From the NCBI GenBank assembly GCA_025455205.1, contig JALOMZ010000051.1:1-8744 (forward strand): a stretch of 8,744 nt of DNA, given 5' to 3'. The stretch comes from Chitinophagaceae bacterium (lineage in GTDB: Bacteria > Bacteroidota > Bacteroidia > Chitinophagales > Chitinophagaceae). The translations under genes and the position numbers were made by a program. This document shows positions 6,093 to 8,744 of the stretch, one piece after another. Positions within the stretch are counted from its first letter, which is position 1; each line of letters opens with the position of its first letter. The notes beneath the pieces were generated by a model. That model did not search any database, was not told the DNA's origin, and worked only from the letters and a program-made list of their open reading frames with translations.

Positions 6093-8336
6093 TTACCAGC
6101 TTATGGCCGCCATCAGTACAAAAGAACGCCCCGGTGCATTCATGGGCATGCCCATTGGCATGTACCGGCTCAGGTGTTCGCGATAAGTGGCGTCCAGCAG
6201 GTTGGTAACGGCAAAAGACAACTGCAGCATCTTCCACGGACTGGCTTTCACACCTGCATCTGCCACTACAAAGGAGTCGGTAGGCTTTTCTCCAAACTGG
6301 GTGGCATTGCGGTTTTGCTGCCATGCATACCGCACACTGCCATAAGGCTGCAGCCGGCCCTGCCAAACACTGGCTTCCAGCTGGTAGCGCCATTCCATGG
6401 GTGGTATTTCCGGCAGCGGCTGGTCAATATCGGCATTAGCACCGCGGGTATACTGCCAGGTCATTTGCTGCTGCAGGGCGCTGCCCAGCTGTTGCTGCCA
6501 CAACAGCTCAAAGCCCCACAGGTGTGCCTGGCTGATGTTGATGTACTGACGCACGCCCGGTGCGGTAGCCGAACTGGGTTTCAGGTCAGGCCGGATCACA
6601 GAGCTGATATAATTATGCACCACCGACACAAATCCATTTAATTCAATTTTCGTATTTTCATGCTTATACCCCAGCCGGAGATCTGCCTGGTGGTTGGCTT
6701 CCGGGCTCAGCTGCGGGTTACCAAGCATTTCATAGGGATCCACCCCTACCGGCAGCAGGTATACATACCGCTCCAGGATGCCGGCGCTGCGCACGCCCCG
6801 ACCCAGCCAGGCGCCAGCCTGCCAATGCTGGCCCAGGTTCCGGCTTATGCCTGCACTGACACTTATATTGACATCTGTTCTATTGAGATCCTGATAGAAG
6901 GCCGCAAACCTGGCAGCCGGCTGATCTGCCCGACCCTGTACCACATCTGCGCGCGCAGATACAGCCAGCTTGTATGCCCCCAGCATAAGGTGGTACTCGG
7001 CAAAGGTGCCGGCCCGCTGCACCAGGCCATTTTGCCACACACTATCTGTGAATGTTTTGCCGGCCATGGGTCCCATCAGCATCTGCCGGGTGCGCAGGCC
7101 ATTGGCCGATTCATACCGATAGTCCAGGCCTGCCACCAGGTTCCATTGCTTCCGCTGCACGGTCCATTCTGTTCTGCCGCCCATATTGGCCGTTTGGGCA
7201 TGGGTGGTGGCCAGCATGGACGCTGAGGTAGGCCGCAGCTTGTTGCCCATGCTGTGGTCCACCCACGAAGCATATACCTGCGTGTGCCACTGCTGGTACC
7301 ATTTATGCGTAGTCTTGTCGGTGAACTGCACCTGGGTCATCCAGGTATCATCCGAAAGCAAATCCATGGCCAGGGTGGGGAATGCCGTATTGCGGGCAAA
7401 ATTGCGCGACACCTGACCTTGCAGCAGCTGCCGCTCATTGAGCTGCCAGGCCGCCTGCAGTCCGGCTGCCCCCCGGCTGAATTGTGCAGGTATCATCGTA
7501 CCGCTGCCATCTTTGTAATCATTCCCTTCGGAATAGCTACCCACGGCGGCCAGCCGCAGATGCCGGTTGCTCATGCCTGCCATACCCTCGGTGCGCAGCA
7601 CCTGCCCGTTGGATTCATACCCGGTACTGAAACGGCCAAACCAGTCCGGCTGGTCGGTAAACACGGGAGGCGTCGATTTGAAGTTGATGACTGCCCCCAT
7701 GCCCGGCCCATAGCGGAAGCTGTGCGGCCCCTTCAATACCTCAATCTCCTGTACCTGGTTGATCATCACCTGGCTGCTGGGCGGATCCATGCGGTTAGGG
7801 CAGGCTGCATGCGCCGTGAGCCCGCCATCGTTTACGATGGTGAGCTGATCCTTGCTGAAACCCCTGAACACCGGATCGGCGCCAAATGAGGCACTCTTCC
7901 GTACCGCCCCAAATCCCGAAACCTGCTGCAATACCTGCCCGGCATCGTGCTGCACCCAATCGCCATGGGTGAGGCTCACCGTTTGGCGCACATGCCTGGC
8001 ACGCAGGCCATATACCGCTACCGGCCCCAACTCACTGGCAGCAGCAGGTTGCAGAGCCACGCGTCCCTCTTGCACCACCTGCGCCAATGCCTCCGGATTC
8101 AGCACCAGGGCCTGAAAGGCTATATGCGTCAAGTGCAGGGAAACACCTGGCTGAATACGGATATTGATCTGGCCGGCCACATTGCTCTGGCCCTTTTGGA
8201 CGCCATATGCAAAACTGGCATCTGCCACCGGCTTGCGGGTGATGGCATCTTCTATAACAATGGTGGATTGTGCCCATGCAGGCTGGCTTATATACAATAC
8301 CAGCAACAGCATCAGCATATGAACTATGCTATGCAT
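6093..8336 (-). CDS. TonB-dependent copper receptor, OprC/NosA-like
   Basis: The 747-residue protein is a TonB-dependent outer-membrane receptor probably importing copper. A signal peptide (1 to about 22, ending A-W-A) precedes a carboxypeptidase-regulatory-like domain (about 24-100), an addition usual in Bacteroidota. The plug (about 105-220) includes A-A-C-P-N-R-M-D-P-P, in which Cys179 and Met183 form a CXXXM motif. The barrel carries W-V-D-H-S-M-G-N, with His361 and Met363 forming HXM. In Pseudomonas OprC these two motifs together bind Cu(I), and both are intact here. Near the end, R-E-H-L-S-R-Y-M-P-M-G-M-P-M (about 719-732) adds a Met cluster, then A-P-G-R and the final strand ending in Trp. 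The start is set at 8336 because it leaves a conventional signal peptide; an upstream in-frame ATG at 8390 would add 18 residues. It lies about 100 bases downstream of the small Cys-motif gene and likely shares its transcript. Confidence 0.93.
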   Translation of the reverse strand: MHSIVHMLMLLLVLYISQPAWAQSTIVIEDAITRKPVADASFAYGVQKGQSNVAGQINIRIQPGVSLHLTHIAFQALVLNPEALAQVVQEGRVALQPAAASELGPVAVYGLRARHVRQTVSLTHGDWVQHDAGQVLQQVSGFGAVRKSASFGADPVFRGFSKDQLTIVNDGGLTAHAACPNRMDPPSSQVMINQVQEIEVLKGPHSFRYGPGMGAVINFKSTPPVFTDQPDWFGRFSTGYESNGQVLRTEGMAGMSNRHLRLAAVGSYSEGNDYKDGSGTMIPAQFSRGAAGLQAAWQLNERQLLQGQVSRNFARNTAFPTLAMDLLSDDTWMTQVQFTDKTTHKWYQQWHTQVYASWVDHSMGNKLRPTSASMLATTHAQTANMGGRTEWTVQRKQWNLVAGLDYRYESANGLRTRQMLMGPMAGKTFTDSVWQNGLVQRAGTFAEYHLMLGAYKLAVSARADVVQGRADQPAARFAAFYQDLNRTDVNISVSAGISRNLGQHWQAGAWLGRGVRSAGILERYVYLLPVGVDPYEMLGNPQLSPEANHQADLRLGYKHENTKIELNGFVSVVHNYISSVIRPDLKPSSATAPGVRQYINISQAHLWGFELLWQQQLGSALQQQMTWQYTRGANADIDQPLPEIPPMEWRYQLEASVWQGRLQPYGSVRYAWQQNRNATQFGEKPTDSFVVADAGVKASPWKMLQLSFAVTNLLDATYREHLSRYMPMGMPMNAPGRSFVLMAAISW

Positions 8337-8421
8337 ACAATTTATCTTATGAAATGAAGGGAACAGGACAACATCACATAGCATCGCCATGCAGCCATCC
8401 GCATTACAGAAAAAGGGAAAA

Positions 8422-8439
8422 GACTCCTGAAGGAGGGTC
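8422..8439 (-). terminator. Possible attenuator or weak terminator between the small Cys-motif gene and the copper receptor
   Basis: On the minus strand CTCC-TTCA-GGAG forms a short stem, extendable by GA/TC across a two-base bulge. The pyrimidine run TCTTTTCCCTTTTT follows. It overlaps the stop codon of the upstream gene. The stem is weak, so partial termination is the most it suggests. Confidence 0.3.
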
Positions 8440-8744
8440 AGGCTGCGCCAGGGGGGCGCAGCAGGCGGCCGGCGAAACCGTCATGAATGGTAACAACCGT
8501 GTGATCAGAAAATAATGGCACCCGCGCCGGCAACAGAAAGTGGTATTGCACAAAATGATGCCGCGCCACCACCAGCTCCAGCTTGATCTCTGCCGGCGGT
8601 GTGGCGTTCTTATCCTGCTGTTCTTTTTTCTCCAGCTTCTGCATCAGCTGACACTTACCATTACATTGCAGCGCCGGCCTGGCCTTGTTGACGCAATAGG
8701 CAGCATACGCCTCCCGGTTGATGAGGTAATCGGCATAGAGCCAG
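8438..8744 (-). CDS. Small Cys-motif protein upstream of the copper receptor, N terminus outside window
   Basis: An open minus-strand frame of 101 codons runs from the right edge to a stop at 8438-8440. The visible start W-L-Y-A-D-Y-L-I-N-R-E-A-Y-A-A-Y-C leads to C-X9-C-X3-C, with N-K-A-R-P-A-L-Q between the first two Cys and C-N-G-K-C at the end. A Lys/Glu-rich stretch, a His-containing strand-like segment (A-R-H-H-F-V-Q-Y-H-F) and a C-terminal R-P-P-G-A-A follow. From memory, this resembles small uncharacterised Bacteroidota proteins with a Y..IN..YI....C.N...P...C.GKC pattern that tend to sit near metal-related receptors; the missing part would be a short membrane or signal segment. Its three Cys suggest metal or thiol chemistry, most simply copper handling in the periplasm given the neighbour. 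An internal ATG at 8644 is not the likely start because the conserved Cys pattern lies before it. Function is unproven. Confidence 0.75.
   Translation of the reverse strand, partial: WLYADYLINREAYAAYCVNKARPALQCNGKCQLMQKLEKKEQQDKNATPPAEIKLELVVARHHFVQYHFLLPARVPLFSDHTVVTIHDGFAGRLLRPPGAA

Noticed and set aside
6142..6155. Palindrome ATGGGCATGCCCAT
   Set aside because: It lies in coding sequence and is explained by the codons of the MPMGMPM segment of the copper receptor.

Overview
The window looks like a piece of a Bacteroidota chromosome, most likely from Chitinophagaceae or a near relative. Three things support this. Both outer-membrane receptors carry an N-terminal carboxypeptidase-regulatory-like domain. 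Two candidate promoters fit the Bacteroidota TTTG / TAnnTTTG pattern, and Shine-Dalgarno sites are absent or weak. The prc-type protease and the short DUF445 protein also read like Bacteroidota versions. The family-level placement is inference.

Layout. Positions 1-2098 (minus) hold an almost complete carboxy-terminal processing protease (Prc/Tsp, S41), cut at its C terminus by the window edge. A roughly 220-base divergent intergenic region follows, with a -7 box for prc on the minus strand, a perfect small hairpin, and a well-formed promoter for tRNA-His(GTG) on the plus strand. The tRNA (2317-2391) is followed by a strong hairpin with a short T run, and 20 bases later by a small DUF445 membrane protein (2441-3046, plus). 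An intergenic region rich in repeats, including three copies of ATGACAAT, precedes a 914-residue TonB-dependent outer-membrane beta-barrel protein (3198-5942, plus). That gene converges on a second receptor (8336-6093, minus); a perfect 18-base palindrome and a bidirectional terminator lie between them. Upstream of the second receptor, in the same orientation, is the C-terminal part of a small Cys-motif protein (8438 to the right edge).

Function. The right-hand part reads as a copper-acquisition locus. The minus-strand receptor has the plug motif C-P-N-R-M (CXXXM) and a barrel motif H-S-M (HXM), the pair that forms the Cu(I) site in the OprC/NosA copper receptors. It also has a Met-rich segment near its C terminus. 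The upstream small protein has a C-X9-C-X3-C pattern and is probably in the same transcription unit. The plus-strand receptor has no recognisable substrate signature, but it carries Met/Gly-rich segments at both ends of the mature protein. The left part (protease, tRNA, DUF445) is housekeeping or envelope-related and seems unconnected to copper. I found no mobile element, CRISPR array or defence system.
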